From Flavobacterium tistrianum (GTDB taxonomy: Bacteria > Bacteroidota > Bacteroidia > Flavobacteriales > Flavobacteriaceae), in assembly GCF_003254545.1 (NCBI RefSeq), contig NZ_QJRH01000057.1, positions 1 to 64,000 of the forward strand: a DNA stretch of 64,000 bases, given 5' to 3'. The notes under the pieces were generated by a model. The model did no database searches, had not been told where the DNA came from, and worked only from the letters and a program-made list of their open reading frames with translations. Positions 16,340 to 24,715 of this stretch are shown one piece after another (the stretch's first letter is position 1; the number at the start of each line of letters is the position of its first letter). The position numbers and the translations under genes were made by a program.

Positions 16340-17203
16340 TTATTTTCCAGCTTTAAATAAAAACTCTTTTTCTTCCTTTGTCAGACAATCATATCCCGAC
16401 TGGCTTATCTTGTCTAAAATTTCATCAATCTGCTGTTGCGTTTTATCTTTCGTAACAATTCTTGATGTCGTTTTTTCTGTAGGTCTTTTGTAATTTTTAT
16501 GAACTTTTGTAAATGGGGTCGTAGGAGATTTTCTAAAAAGATTTACAAAGAAATCTAAGGTTTTAGAAACAATGATACTTAAATCGGTACCGTTTTGAAG
16601 TAATTTTATATAAGCAAATCCGAAGAAAGCACCGGCAAGATGCGAAATGTGTCCGCCCATATTTCCTAGGCGAAACTGCATTAAATCTAAAATTAGAATA
16701 ACAGCTGTTATATGCCAGAGTTTTACATTTCCGAAAAGAAACAATCGCACGTTCATCAAAGGAGAATAGGTAGTCGCCGCCACTAAAATAGCCATAATAG
16801 CCGCCGAAGCTCCAACAATAGAACCGCTTATATTTGAAAAATAAAAACTCAGCGCAAAAGTAACTCCTGCAAAAAGAGCACTTAAAAGATACAATCCTAA
16901 ATATTGCTTTTGCGTAAAATAAGTCAGAAATAAAGTGCTTGCAAAATTAAGCACCATCATATTGAACAACAGATGGAAAAATCCATCATGAAAAAAAGCA
17001 TAGGTTAAAAAAGTCCAAGGTTTAAACATAAAAACCTGAGGATCTGACGATAGAGCCAGCCAACTTGGAAAAGCAAATTGACCAACTGAAAATTGATAGA
17101 AGAAAATAAGTGATACAATAAAACATGCTATATTCCAATACATGACACGCATGGCAATACCGCCCAATCTATACTGTAATTTTAAATCATCTAAAATATT
17201 CAT
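16340..17203 (-). CDS. Rhomboid intramembrane serine protease with DUF6576-like tail
   Basis: A 287-residue protease with about six membrane helices. The catalytic Ser133 sits in VGASAAIMAI, where Ala replaces the usual second Gly of GxSG. The catalytic His is probably His188 in HISHLAGAFFG. The conserved HLLFNM segment starts at about residue 77. After the last helix a soluble tail of about 85 residues ends in a conserved block (ILDKISQSGYDCLTKEEKEF) typical of DUF6576. It follows a second rhomboid gene by 42 nt. Substrates are unknown. Confidence 0.88.
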   Translation of the reverse strand: MNILDDLKLQYRLGGIAMRVMYWNIACFIVSLIFFYQFSVGQFAFPSWLALSSDPQVFMFKPWTFLTYAFFHDGFFHLLFNMMVLNFASTLFLTYFTQKQYLGLYLLSALFAGVTFALSFYFSNISGSIVGASAAIMAILVAATTYSPLMNVRLFLFGNVKLWHITAVILILDLMQFRLGNMGGHISHLAGAFFGFAYIKLLQNGTDLSIIVSKTLDFFVNLFRKSPTTPFTKVHKNYKRPTEKTTSRIVTKDKTQQQIDEILDKISQSGYDCLTKEEKEFLFKAGK

Positions 17204-17245
17204 AGAAACTCTTTTGTTTTAGAATTTATACTTTAAAGTTAAAAA

Positions 17246-17995
17246 TTAATTCCAACGGTTGTTATTAAACTGATTCTTTTTCCAGTACCACATCATTAAA
17301 AAACCAGTAATTGCACCTCCGACATGTGCAAAATGCGCTATACCTGTACCACCACCACCAAACAAAGAAGTACCTTTAACACCTAAAAATAAATCAATCA
17401 ATAAAAGCCCAGGAACAAAATATTTAGCTTTAATTGGAACTGGGATAAACAAAAGTGCCAATTCTGCATTAGGAAACATAAAAGCAAAAGCTGTAAGTAA
17501 GCCATAAATAGCCCCCGAAGCCCCAACGACAGTTCCTATATATGCACTAGTAAAACCATCAAATTGAGCAACACTTACTAAACTCTGCCATCTTGTATCT
17601 ATTTTTCCCTGGCTTAAAATATTTAAGATATCCCCCTTATGAAATCCGTTAGCTGTCAATATATTAATTGTATCCTCAAAAAAGTAATAATTTACCGCTG
17701 TATGAAGCAATGCCGAACCTAAACCACAAGAGATGTAAAAAAATAAGAACTTTTTACCTCCCCAAAAATGCTCTAAAGCAGATCCAAAAGAAACCAATGC
17801 AAACATATTAAACGCAATATGCATAATCCCACCATGCATAAACATGTGAGTTATTGGCTGCCAAATTTTGAAACTTGGATTTTCTGGAAAGAACATCGCA
17901 AAATACTCGTAAGAAATTGGCACTAACTGAGAGCCAATAAAAAATATAATATTAATAATAAGCAGTTGTTTAACTACTGGAGTCATATTCATCAT
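17246..17995 (-). CDS. Rhomboid intramembrane serine protease
   Basis: A 249-residue protease. The catalytic Ser160 is in the canonical VGASGAIYGL, and His224 is in AHFAHVGGAITG. The HIAFNM segment lies in the second membrane helix. A loop of about 50 residues between the second and third helices is longer than in E. coli GlpG. The start codon overlaps the mutL stop by 4 nt, so the genes are translationally coupled. Two different rhomboids side by side downstream of mutL suggest a conserved operon rather than a recent duplication, because they share little beyond the fold motifs. Confidence 0.92.
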   Translation of the reverse strand: MMNMTPVVKQLLIINIIFFIGSQLVPISYEYFAMFFPENPSFKIWQPITHMFMHGGIMHIAFNMFALVSFGSALEHFWGGKKFLFFYISCGLGSALLHTAVNYYFFEDTINILTANGFHKGDILNILSQGKIDTRWQSLVSVAQFDGFTSAYIGTVVGASGAIYGLLTAFAFMFPNAELALLFIPVPIKAKYFVPGLLLIDLFLGVKGTSLFGGGGTGIAHFAHVGGAITGFLMMWYWKKNQFNNNRWN

Positions 17996-19932
17996 ACAGC
18001 AAACTTTTTATCTATATCTTCAACACGCATAGTGATGAAAGTAGGTTTTTGAAAAGGTGAAATATTTGGATCTTTACAGGCAAACAAACCGTTTACCAGA
18101 TTATCTTGTTCTTTTTCGGTTAAATAAGATCCTGTTTTAACCGCTAAACTTTTAGCCATTGACTTGGCAATTGTATCATTCTGACTGTAGCTGTTTGCTG
18201 GAATTCCGTCCTGCAAATCACTTAATAATTGTTCAATTACCTGCGAAACTTCACTTTCTGTAATATTTACAGGAATTCCAGAAATTACAACGTGATCTGT
18301 TTTACTTTCGTCAAAAACAAATCCTGTGGTTTCTAAAGAAGGCTTTAATTCCTCAATCAATTTCATTTCAGATGCCGAATAAAATAAATCTAAAGGAAAA
18401 AGCAGTTGCTGGCTTGAAGCCTGATTAACGGTCATATTCAGTAAAAATTGTTCGTACAAAATTCGCTGATGCGCACGCTGCTGATCCACAATAATCATTC
18501 CTGATTTTATTGGCGATACAATGTATTTTTTATGTATTTGATACGTTTTCTGCGTTGCTTGTTCTACATCTTCATCATCAAACAAAGAAGAAGTTACTTC
18601 TTCATTTTCGAATGTAAAAGGCGAACTTTCTATACTTTCAGGATTTTCTGTATCTAAACCAACATACAAACTTTCCCAGCTTGCTGTTGGCTCAACTCTT
18701 TTAGAATATCCTGAATATGACGATCCAGAAGACGATGATCCTGATGAAGACGAAAAAGAAGAACGCGAGCTATATCCAGATGATCCAGAAGCAGCTTTAC
18801 TATAATGCTGATTGGTTTTATCATCTGTAAAAGGATTAAAAGTTCCATCAACTTGAATGGTCGGAATTTCAACTTCTACGTCTTTATAATGATATGGCGT
18901 ATCTAAATTGGCATCGCGATCAAAATCTAAAACTGGAGCAACATTAAACTGTCCTAAACTATGTTTGATAGATGCTCGTAAAATAGCATATAATGCCTGC
19001 TCATCATCAAACTTAATTTCTGTTTTGGTTGGATGAATATTGATATCAATTGTATTTGGCGGAACCTGCAGATACAAGAAATAACTTGGCTGAGAACCAT
19101 CTTTCAGTAATCCGTCGTATGCCGACATAACTGCATGGTGAAGAAAACTGCTTTTTATAAATCGATCGTTTACAAAAAAGAACTGCTCTCCCCTATTTTT
19201 CTTTGCAAACTCAGGCTTACAAACAAATCCTTGAACATTTATAATTTCTGTATCTTCGTTTACAGGAACTAATTTTTCATTTGTTTTTCCAGACATGATA
19301 CCCACAATTCTCTGGCGATATCCTGCTGCTGGAAGATTGTACATTTCACTTCCGTTATGGTAAAAACTAAAATGAATATTTGGATGCGCTAATGCCACAC
19401 GCTGAAATTCATCCATTACATGACGAAATTCAACTGTATCTGACTTTAAGAAATTACGGCGAGCGGGAATATTAAAAAACAAGTTTTTAACCGCAAACGA
19501 AGTTCCTTTTGGCAAAACAGCCACTTCTTGCGAAACAAATTTACTTCCCTCAATTACAATATGCGTTCCAAGTTCGTCTTGATCCTGTTTGGTTTTCATT
19601 TCCATGTGGGCGATCGCCGCAATAGAAGCCAACGCTTCTCCACGAAAACCTTTTGTTCCAAGTGAAAACAAATCTTCGGCCTGACGGATTTTGGATGTTG
19701 CATGACGGGCAAAACACAAGCGCGCATCGGTAACGGTCATTCCGACTCCGTTATCGATAACTTGCACTAGCGATTTACCAGCATCTTTTATAATTAATTT
19801 AATATCGGTTGCTTTAGCATCAACAGCATTTTCTAACAATTCTTTTACGACTGAAGCAGGTCTTTGAACCACTTCTCCAGCAGCAATTTGGTTAGCAACG
19901 TGATCAGGAAGCAATTGAATAATACTCGACAT
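17992..19932 (-). CDS. mutL: DNA mismatch repair protein MutL
   Basis: A 646-residue mismatch-repair matchmaker. The GHKL ATPase half is canonical: IAAGEVVQRPASVVKELLEN, DNGVGM, ATSKI and GFRGEALASIA. A Ser/Gly-rich linker spans about 385-412. The C-terminal dimerisation domain is present, but the endonuclease motif reads DQQRAHQRILYE (residues 483-494), not DQHA(x)2E(x)4E. The usual CPHGRP metal box reads SPFQKP. The nuclease function is therefore probably lost. It is first in an operon with two rhomboids and an EEP protein. Confidence 0.96.
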   Translation of the reverse strand: MSSIIQLLPDHVANQIAAGEVVQRPASVVKELLENAVDAKATDIKLIIKDAGKSLVQVIDNGVGMTVTDARLCFARHATSKIRQAEDLFSLGTKGFRGEALASIAAIAHMEMKTKQDQDELGTHIVIEGSKFVSQEVAVLPKGTSFAVKNLFFNIPARRNFLKSDTVEFRHVMDEFQRVALAHPNIHFSFYHNGSEMYNLPAAGYRQRIVGIMSGKTNEKLVPVNEDTEIINVQGFVCKPEFAKKNRGEQFFFVNDRFIKSSFLHHAVMSAYDGLLKDGSQPSYFLYLQVPPNTIDINIHPTKTEIKFDDEQALYAILRASIKHSLGQFNVAPVLDFDRDANLDTPYHYKDVEVEIPTIQVDGTFNPFTDDKTNQHYSKAASGSSGYSSRSSFSSSSGSSSSGSSYSGYSKRVEPTASWESLYVGLDTENPESIESSPFTFENEEVTSSLFDDEDVEQATQKTYQIHKKYIVSPIKSGMIIVDQQRAHQRILYEQFLLNMTVNQASSQQLLFPLDLFYSASEMKLIEELKPSLETTGFVFDESKTDHVVISGIPVNITESEVSQVIEQLLSDLQDGIPANSYSQNDTIAKSMAKSLAVKTGSYLTEKEQDNLVNGLFACKDPNISPFQKPTFITMRVEDIDKKFAV

Positions 19933-19936
19933 TAAG

Positions 19937-19944
19937 CAAAAATA
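19937..19944 (-). promoter_or_regulatory. -7 box TATTTTTG abutting the mutL start
   Basis: An exact TAnnTTTG match only 4 nt before the ATG, predicting a nearly leaderless transcript. A second match (TAAATTTG, 19985-19992) would give a 49-nt leader. Confidence 0.5.
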
Positions 19945-20081
19945 GGTTTTAAAGTTAGGTTAGGTTTTTTCAAACCAAGAAGTACAAATTTAATGAATTT
20001 TGGTTGGCTTTTAGAACAAGAATAATCATAAAAAAAACAAAAACCACAATAGCCTAAAAAACAGAAAGGTTGCAATTTACT

Positions 20082-20762
20082 TTAATTCATTTTTGCAATT
20101 TCATCCAAAGTATAAACCTTGTATTCCATTCCCATTTCTTTGGCATTTTCTTCAACTGTTGTTGTAAAACCAGCTTTCTTTCTGCGATCGTTAACTTTAG
20201 AAGGATTTTGAATTGGCGAAACGTAACTAAAAAACTCTTTTTTTCCTGTCTCCTTGTTTGTTATTTGCTTCATCTGGCCCTGTGTTCCATAAATTTGTTC
20301 TTTTCCTTGCTGGGTTAGATAACGATCTTGCATTTTAGCAAAATAAGTAAAAGGTATCTCCTTTTTTTTCGCTTCCTGTTCGATCATTGGCAAATATTCT
20401 CCAATTTTTGACCCATGTTGAATAACGTACCATGCAGCAATATTGGTTGGTTCGCCAACTAAACTTTTCCCTGGATAGCCATACTGCTTAATAATTTCTT
20501 CAATCTTAATCAAGTTAAGAGAATCTCTTTTTTGCATTTCGAGCCAAATGCCTTTTCTAAAATCTGGATCATTTTCACGTCCGAGTTCTTTTTCTATTTC
20601 TTTTTTTCGACTTTCAGAAGTATCAAAATTGATATATTCTCTAAGAATCTGATCAGATTTCATAATTGAATCGAGCTCCTGTTTCAAATTTTCATTGATT
20701 TTTTTCTGAGCATAGCTTTGACTGACACATAAAACAAAAACATAAAGTAGACATTTTTTCAT
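20082..20762 (-). CDS. DUF6624 family exported protein
   Basis: A 226-residue protein with a short signal peptide (CLLYVFVLCVSQSYAQ). The central block IIKQYGYPGKSLVGE, followed by AAWYVIQHG, matches the DUF6624 signature. The family is of unknown function and common in Bacteroidota. A charged helical region follows the signal peptide. It is a single-gene unit with its own -7 box (20787-20794). Confidence 0.75.
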   Translation of the reverse strand: MKKCLLYVFVLCVSQSYAQKKINENLKQELDSIMKSDQILREYINFDTSESRKKEIEKELGRENDPDFRKGIWLEMQKRDSLNLIKIEEIIKQYGYPGKSLVGEPTNIAAWYVIQHGSKIGEYLPMIEQEAKKKEIPFTYFAKMQDRYLTQQGKEQIYGTQGQMKQITNKETGKKEFFSYVSPIQNPSKVNDRRKKAGFTTTVEENAKEMGMEYKVYTLDEIAKMN

Positions 20763-20786
20763 AGAAACTTAATTTAAAGACTAACT

Positions 20787-20794
20787 CAAATGTA
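20787..20794 (-). promoter_or_regulatory. -7 box TACATTTG of the DUF6624 gene
   Basis: An exact TAnnTTTG match; predicted leader 21 nt. Confidence 0.55.
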
Positions 20795-20846
20795 ATATAA
20801 TTCGGAATTTGACAGAACTTAATAGAATCACAAAAAAAGCATAAAA

Positions 20847-20876
20847 AAAACCTACACTTTTAACAGTATAGGTTTT
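20847..20876 (-). terminator. Terminator of ribH
   Basis: A 12-bp stem (20847-20858 with 20865-20876). It is continuous only on the minus strand, where one pair becomes U-G, and a T-run follows. It lies 24 nt past the ribH stop. Confidence 0.75.
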
Positions 20877-20899
20877 AATATTTTTAAAACAAATGCCTT

Positions 20900-21472
20900 T
20901 TATTCGTTTTCTATTTTTTTTGGAGAATCTTCAATTTGAAGCGCTCCAGAAGTCAATAATGGCTGATTGAAGGCATGAGACATTGAAGCTTGCTGACGAA
21001 TATAAGCCATTTTGATTGCTGCAATTGCTGCTTCAGTTCCTTTGTTTCCGTGAGCTCCTCCACTTCTGTCAATTGACTGCTGCATATTATTATCTGTCAA
21101 AACACAGAAAATAACTGGAATATCCGTTTGAACATTCAAATCTTTAATTCCTTGTGTAACACCTTCGCAAACAAAATCAAAATGTTTGGTTTCTCCTTGA
21201 ATTACGCATCCAATTACAATAACTGCATCAACATTTTGAGTCTGAAGCATTTTTTTTGCTCCGTAAATCAACTCAAAACTTCCTGGAACATTCCAACGGA
21301 TAATTTGCTGAGCAGGAACATCGCAATCAACTAGAGCGTCAAAAGCACCATTATAAAGTCCTTCTGTTATAGTATCATTCCATTCAGAAACAACAATCCC
21401 AAACCGAAAGTCTTTCGCGTTTGGGATTGTGTTTTTATCGTATTCTGATAGATTTTTATTTTCAGTAGCCAT
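20900..21472 (-). CDS. ribH: 6,7-dimethyl-8-ribityllumazine synthase
   Basis: A 190-residue enzyme that condenses the ribityl pyrimidinedione with dihydroxybutanone phosphate in riboflavin synthesis. Motifs are FGIVVSEWND (substrate-binding aromatic), VPGSFELIYGAKKM, VIVIGCVIQGETKHFDFVC and the catalytic-site VLTDNNMQQSIDRSG. It is 25-30 residues longer than usual because of a polar tail after KMAYIRQQ. The gene is not clustered with other rib genes here. The TPR gene lies upstream, separated by a TTTAGATT-rich spacer. Confidence 0.95.
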   Translation of the reverse strand: MATENKNLSEYDKNTIPNAKDFRFGIVVSEWNDTITEGLYNGAFDALVDCDVPAQQIIRWNVPGSFELIYGAKKMLQTQNVDAVIVIGCVIQGETKHFDFVCEGVTQGIKDLNVQTDIPVIFCVLTDNNMQQSIDRSGGAHGNKGTEAAIAAIKMAYIRQQASMSHAFNQPLLTSGALQIEDSPKKIENE

Positions 21473-21476
21473 CTTT

Positions 21477-21553
21477 TATATTTTAGATTTTTGATTTTAG
21501 AATTTAGATTCTTAATTACAAATCTACAATCTTAAATCTAAAGTCTAAAATTT
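21477..21553. repeat. TTTAGATT / AATCTAAA low-complexity inverted spacer
   Basis: Degenerate units of TTTTAGATTT on the left and AATCTAAAGTCTAAAAT on the right form a loose inverted repeat between ribH and the TPR gene. A similar stretch lies at 42970-43020. Confidence 0.45.
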
Positions 21554-22336
21554 TTATTGCGCTAATCCGATCAAAGCATCAACAGATGCTGCTTCTGGAG
21601 TACTGTCGTAATTATCTTTAATGTCATTGAAATACTTCAAAGCATCTTCTTTTTGCCCTAAAGCTAAAGCAGTTTTTCCAGCTTTTAATAAGAAACGAGG
21701 CGTTGTAAAATCGTTTTTGTTAGACTCAGCAGCTTTTACATAAAAATCTAAAGCTTCTTTTTGCTGATTTTTTTGAGAGTAAGCATCTCCTGTAGCTCCT
21801 TTAGCTAAAGCGCTTAAAACTACATCCTCAGATTTAAATTCACCTAAATATTTAATTGCCTCATCAAATTTACCAGTATTTAGGTAAGCGATACCAGCAT
21901 AGTAGTTTGCTAAGTTTCCAGCATCTGTTCCAGAATATTCGTCAGCGATTTTAATAAATCCGAATTTACCTTCTGAACCGTTTAATGATAATTTGAATAA
22001 TGAATCGCTAGAAACACCGTTTACAGCTTTTTCAAAGTTTTGTTGAGCAACAAACATTTCACTTGCAGCTTCTTCTTGTTTAGGAGTTGCAATAAATTTT
22101 TGGTAAGCTAAGTATCCAATTGTAGCAACAGCAATACCAGCCACTAAACCAATAATGATTTTTTGATTTTTAGCCACCCAATCCTCAGTTTTTGAAGCAG
22201 TTTCATCTAACTTTGAGAAAACCCCAGCAGTTGTACTGTCTTTTTCGTCAATAATTACCTGTTGCTCTTCAGTAACCACCTCTTTTACTTCCTTTTCTTT
22301 TGGTGTCTTATATCCTCTTTTATTGTAAGTTGCCAT
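21554..22336 (-). CDS. TPR-containing inner-membrane protein (YfgM-like)
   Basis: A 260-residue protein. A polar N-terminus of about 60 residues, rich in Lys/Glu, precedes one membrane helix (IIIGLVAGIAVATIGYLAYQ, residues about 61-80). Four or so tetratricopeptide-like helical pairs follow, including NYYAGIAYLNTGKFDEAIKY and ATGDAYSQKNQQKEALDFY. The layout resembles YfgM, an ancillary SecYEG/BamB-associated protein, but orthology is inference. It has its own promoter (22359-22366). Confidence 0.78.
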   Translation of the reverse strand: MATYNKRGYKTPKEKEVKEVVTEEQQVIIDEKDSTTAGVFSKLDETASKTEDWVAKNQKIIIGLVAGIAVATIGYLAYQKFIATPKQEEAASEMFVAQQNFEKAVNGVSSDSLFKLSLNGSEGKFGFIKIADEYSGTDAGNLANYYAGIAYLNTGKFDEAIKYLGEFKSEDVVLSALAKGATGDAYSQKNQQKEALDFYVKAAESNKNDFTTPRFLLKAGKTALALGQKEDALKYFNDIKDNYDSTPEAASVDALIGLAQ

Positions 22337-22358
22337 TTAAAATTTATTTAGTGAACGG

Positions 22359-22366
22359 CAAAAATA
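22359..22366 (-). promoter_or_regulatory. -7 box TATTTTTG of the TPR gene
   Basis: An exact TAnnTTTG match; predicted leader 19 nt. Confidence 0.55.
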
Positions 22367-22567
22367 AAATTTTTCTTGAAACTGAGGTAAAAAATTTCAA
22401 TTTTATCACTATTTTAAAAGAAATATTTTCAGGATTCGCTTATCCTTTCGCGAAAGCGCTAAAATAAATAAGCCCAAGAAAGCTCTAAAGCCAATTATAT
22501 CGATAATTTTCGGTAATTTGCAGCCTCAATTTAAATCATCTTTTCAAAGCTAAAAAAAATGGTTTTA

Positions 22568-22642
22568 GCCACAGATTTCACAGATTATCACAGATTATGT
22601 AAGCTTTAAATAAAAATCTTTTTAATCATTTTAATCTGTGGC
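22568..22642. repeat. GCCACAGATT...AATCTGTGGC repeat, copy 1
   Basis: The ends form a 10-bp perfect inverted repeat. The interior has CACAGATT direct units and TTTTTAATC runs shared with the copies at 24627 and 41517. Confidence 0.7.
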
Positions 22643-22706
22643 GGAAGAAAAAACAAAGAATTGACGCAAAATTTCAAACTTTATCTTTATAAGGTCTTTC
22701 TAAAAA

Positions 22707-23786
22707 ATGCATTTAAACAAAATCTCTTTATTCAATTATAAAAACTTTTCAGAAGCAAGTTTTGATTTTGACATCAAAATCAACTGTTTTGTGGGTAAAA
22801 ATGGCATTGGAAAAACCAATGTACTCGATGCTATTTATCATTTGGCTTACGGAAAAAGCTATTTTAATCCGCTTGCGGTTCAAAACATCAAGCATGGCGA
22901 AGAATTTTTTGTTATTGATGCCGAACTGGAAAAGAACGAAAGAACAGAACAGATTGTCTGCAGTTTAAAAAAAGGGCAGAAAAAGGTTTTAAAGCGAAAT
23001 GGAAAACCTTACGATAAATTTTCGGATCATATCGGTTTTATTCCGCTAGTAATTATTTCGCCAGCCGATCGCGATTTAATTATTGAAGGAAGCGAAACAC
23101 GCCGCAAATTTATGGACAGTGTTATTTCGCAACTTGACTCTACGTATCTGCATCAGCTTATTCAGTATCAAAAAGTGATTGTACAACGAAATGCACTTTT
23201 GAAATATTTTGCGCTCAATCATACTTTTGACAATGATACCTTATCTATATATAATGAGCAATTAAATGAATATGGGAAATCGATTTTTGAAAAACGAAAA
23301 GATTTCTTAGAACAGTTTATACCTATATTTAATACGCATCATCAAGCTATAACAGGATCTGAAGAATCTGTACAACTGGTTTACGAAAGTCATTTGTTTG
23401 AAAAAGATTTACTAACGCTTTTACAGGAAAACATTAATAAAGATCGAGCGCTGCATTACACAACTGTCGGAATTCATAAAGACGATTTATCTTTTGAAAT
23501 TGATTCGCATCCGATAAAAAAATTCGGATCGCAAGGTCAGCAGAAATCTTTTCTGATTGCTTTAAAATTGGCTCAATTTGAATTTTTAAAAAAACAGAGC
23601 GGTGTAAAACCAATTCTTTTATTTGATGATATTTTTGATAAACTTGACGAAACCCGTGTTGCCAAAATTATAGAAATGGTAAACAGCGAAACGTTTGGAC
23701 AGCTTTTTATTTCTGACACGCATCCTGAAAGAACTGAAGCGATTGTAAAATCAACGCATCAGACTTATAAGATATTTAATTTGTGA
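22707..23786 (+). CDS. recF: DNA replication and repair protein RecF
   Basis: A 359-residue SMC-like ATPase that loads RecA at gaps through RecOR. The N-terminal [10 protein letters not shown] is the family opening. Walker A is GKNGIGKTN (about 30-38), the ABC signature is [16 protein letters not shown] and Walker B is [13 protein letters not shown]. Its length fits the family. It is not next to dnaN or gyrB, unlike in many other bacteria. It is probably monocistronic, followed by a repeat element. Confidence 0.96.
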   Translation: MHLNKISLFNYKNFSEASFDFDIKINCFVGKNGIGKTNVLDAIYHLAYGKSYFNPLAVQNIKHGEEFFVIDAELEKNERTEQIVCSLKKGQKKVLKRNGKPYDKFSDHIGFIPLVIISPADRDLIIEGSETRRKFMDSVISQLDSTYLHQLIQYQKVIVQRNALLKYFALNHTFDNDTLSIYNEQLNEYGKSIFEKRKDFLEQFIPIFNTHHQAITGSEESVQLVYESHLFEKDLLTLLQENINKDRALHYTTVGIHKDDLSFEIDSHPIKKFGSQGQQKSFLIALKLAQFEFLKKQSGVKPILLFDDIFDKLDETRVAKIIEMVNSETFGQLFISDTHPERTEAIVKSTHQTYKIFNL

Positions 23787-23792
23787 TTTTTT

Positions 23793-23904
23793 GCCACAAA
23801 ATTACATGAATTTTCACGAATTAAAACTTTGACAAAGTTCAAAACTTTGTCAAAGCTGATCAATAAGCAACAAAAAATTACTGTAAATTCGTGTAAGTAG
23901 TGGC
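23793..23904. repeat. GCCAC...GTGGC repeat, divergent copy 2 with inner hairpin
   Basis: The ends are GCCAC and GTGGC, with CACGAATT/AATTCGTG inner motifs as in the element at 6781. The middle holds an inverted repeat of CTTTGACAAAGTT with AACTTTGTCAAAG. It lies between recF and the DUF2461 gene. Confidence 0.6.
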
Positions 23905-23940
23905 AACTTTAAAAATAACTGCAATCAAAAACTACAGAAT

Positions 23941-24612
23941 ATGTTAACGAAAGAATCATTGCAATTTTTAGACGATTTAAAAAAGAACAATAACAGAGAA
24001 TGGTTTCAGGAAAACAAAAAGCGATATGAAGTTTTTAAGAAAGACTACCATCAGTTGGTGAGTGATTTTCTGGATGTAATGAAACCTCTTGATCCGTCTT
24101 TGGAACTTCTTGAAATAAAAGACTGCACTTTTAGAATCAATCGCGACATACGATTTTCTAAAGACAAATCTCCTTACAAATCTCATTTGGGCGTTTGGAT
24201 GTCGGCTGGAGCAAAAGGCGCAAATCGTTCGGGCTATTACGTTCATATTGAAAAAGGAGGAAGTTTTATTGCTGGCGGATTTTATTCTCCTGATGCAGAA
24301 GAGCTAAAGAAAGTCCGTAAAGAAATTGCTTTTTTCTATGATGATTTACAGGAAATCTTAAACGATAAAAACTTTAAAAAGGAATTTGGAAGTTTAGATT
24401 TTAATGAAAACAATTCTTTAAAAAGCATGCCACGAGGTTACGAAAAAGACCATCCTGCAATTGAGTTTTTAAAATTAAAAAGTTTTACAGCAAGCCAAAC
24501 CTACGATATTTCTGAGGTTACAAAAAAAGATTTTGTAAAAAAAATGAGCCAAAAACTTATTGCCCTAAAACCACTCAACGAATTTATAAATCGCGCTTTA
24601 GATACTGAATAA
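23941..24612 (+). CDS. DUF2461 family protein
   Basis: A 223-residue soluble protein that matches DUF2461 along its length: LTKESLQFLDDLKKNNNREWFQ at the start, then FRINRDIRFSKDKSPYKSHLG, GYYVHIEKGGSFIAGG and LKSMPRGYEKDHP. The family is widespread, and no function is experimentally assigned that I can name. It has no signal peptide. It stands between two copies of the GCCAC-type repeat and may be monocistronic. Confidence 0.85.
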   Translation: MLTKESLQFLDDLKKNNNREWFQENKKRYEVFKKDYHQLVSDFLDVMKPLDPSLELLEIKDCTFRINRDIRFSKDKSPYKSHLGVWMSAGAKGANRSGYYVHIEKGGSFIAGGFYSPDAEELKKVRKEIAFFYDDLQEILNDKNFKKEFGSLDFNENNSLKSMPRGYEKDHPAIEFLKLKSFTASQTYDISEVTKKDFVKKMSQKLIALKPLNEFINRALDTE

Positions 24613-24626
24613 TTTTAGCTTTATTT

Positions 24627-24700
24627 GCCACAGATTTCACAGATTCTCACAGATTAATTCTTCGCAATTGCAAATCCTTTTAATCTTTTTAATCTGTGGC
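24627..24700. repeat. GCCACAGATT...AATCTGTGGC repeat, copy 3
   Basis: 10-bp perfect terminal inverted repeats flanked by TTT and AAA, with internal CACAGATT units and TTTTAATC runs. It ends 15 nt before the glycosyltransferase start. Confidence 0.72.
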
Positions 24701-24715
24701 AAAACAAATAATTGA

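Larger units (their letters stand above)
22337..22706. other. 370-nt intergenic region with promoters and repeats
   Basis: It holds the minus-strand -7 box of the TPR gene, a 12-bp palindrome CTTTCGCGAAAG (22445-22456), a GCCACAGATT...AATCTGTGGC repeat and a weak plus-strand box TATCTTTA (22682-22689) placed 17 nt before recF. I see no coding frame. Confidence 0.6.

Noticed and set aside
22568..24700. Repeated GCCACAGATT units as a CRISPR array
   Set aside because: The copies are separated by whole genes, spacing is irregular, there are no unique spacers of constant length and no cas genes.
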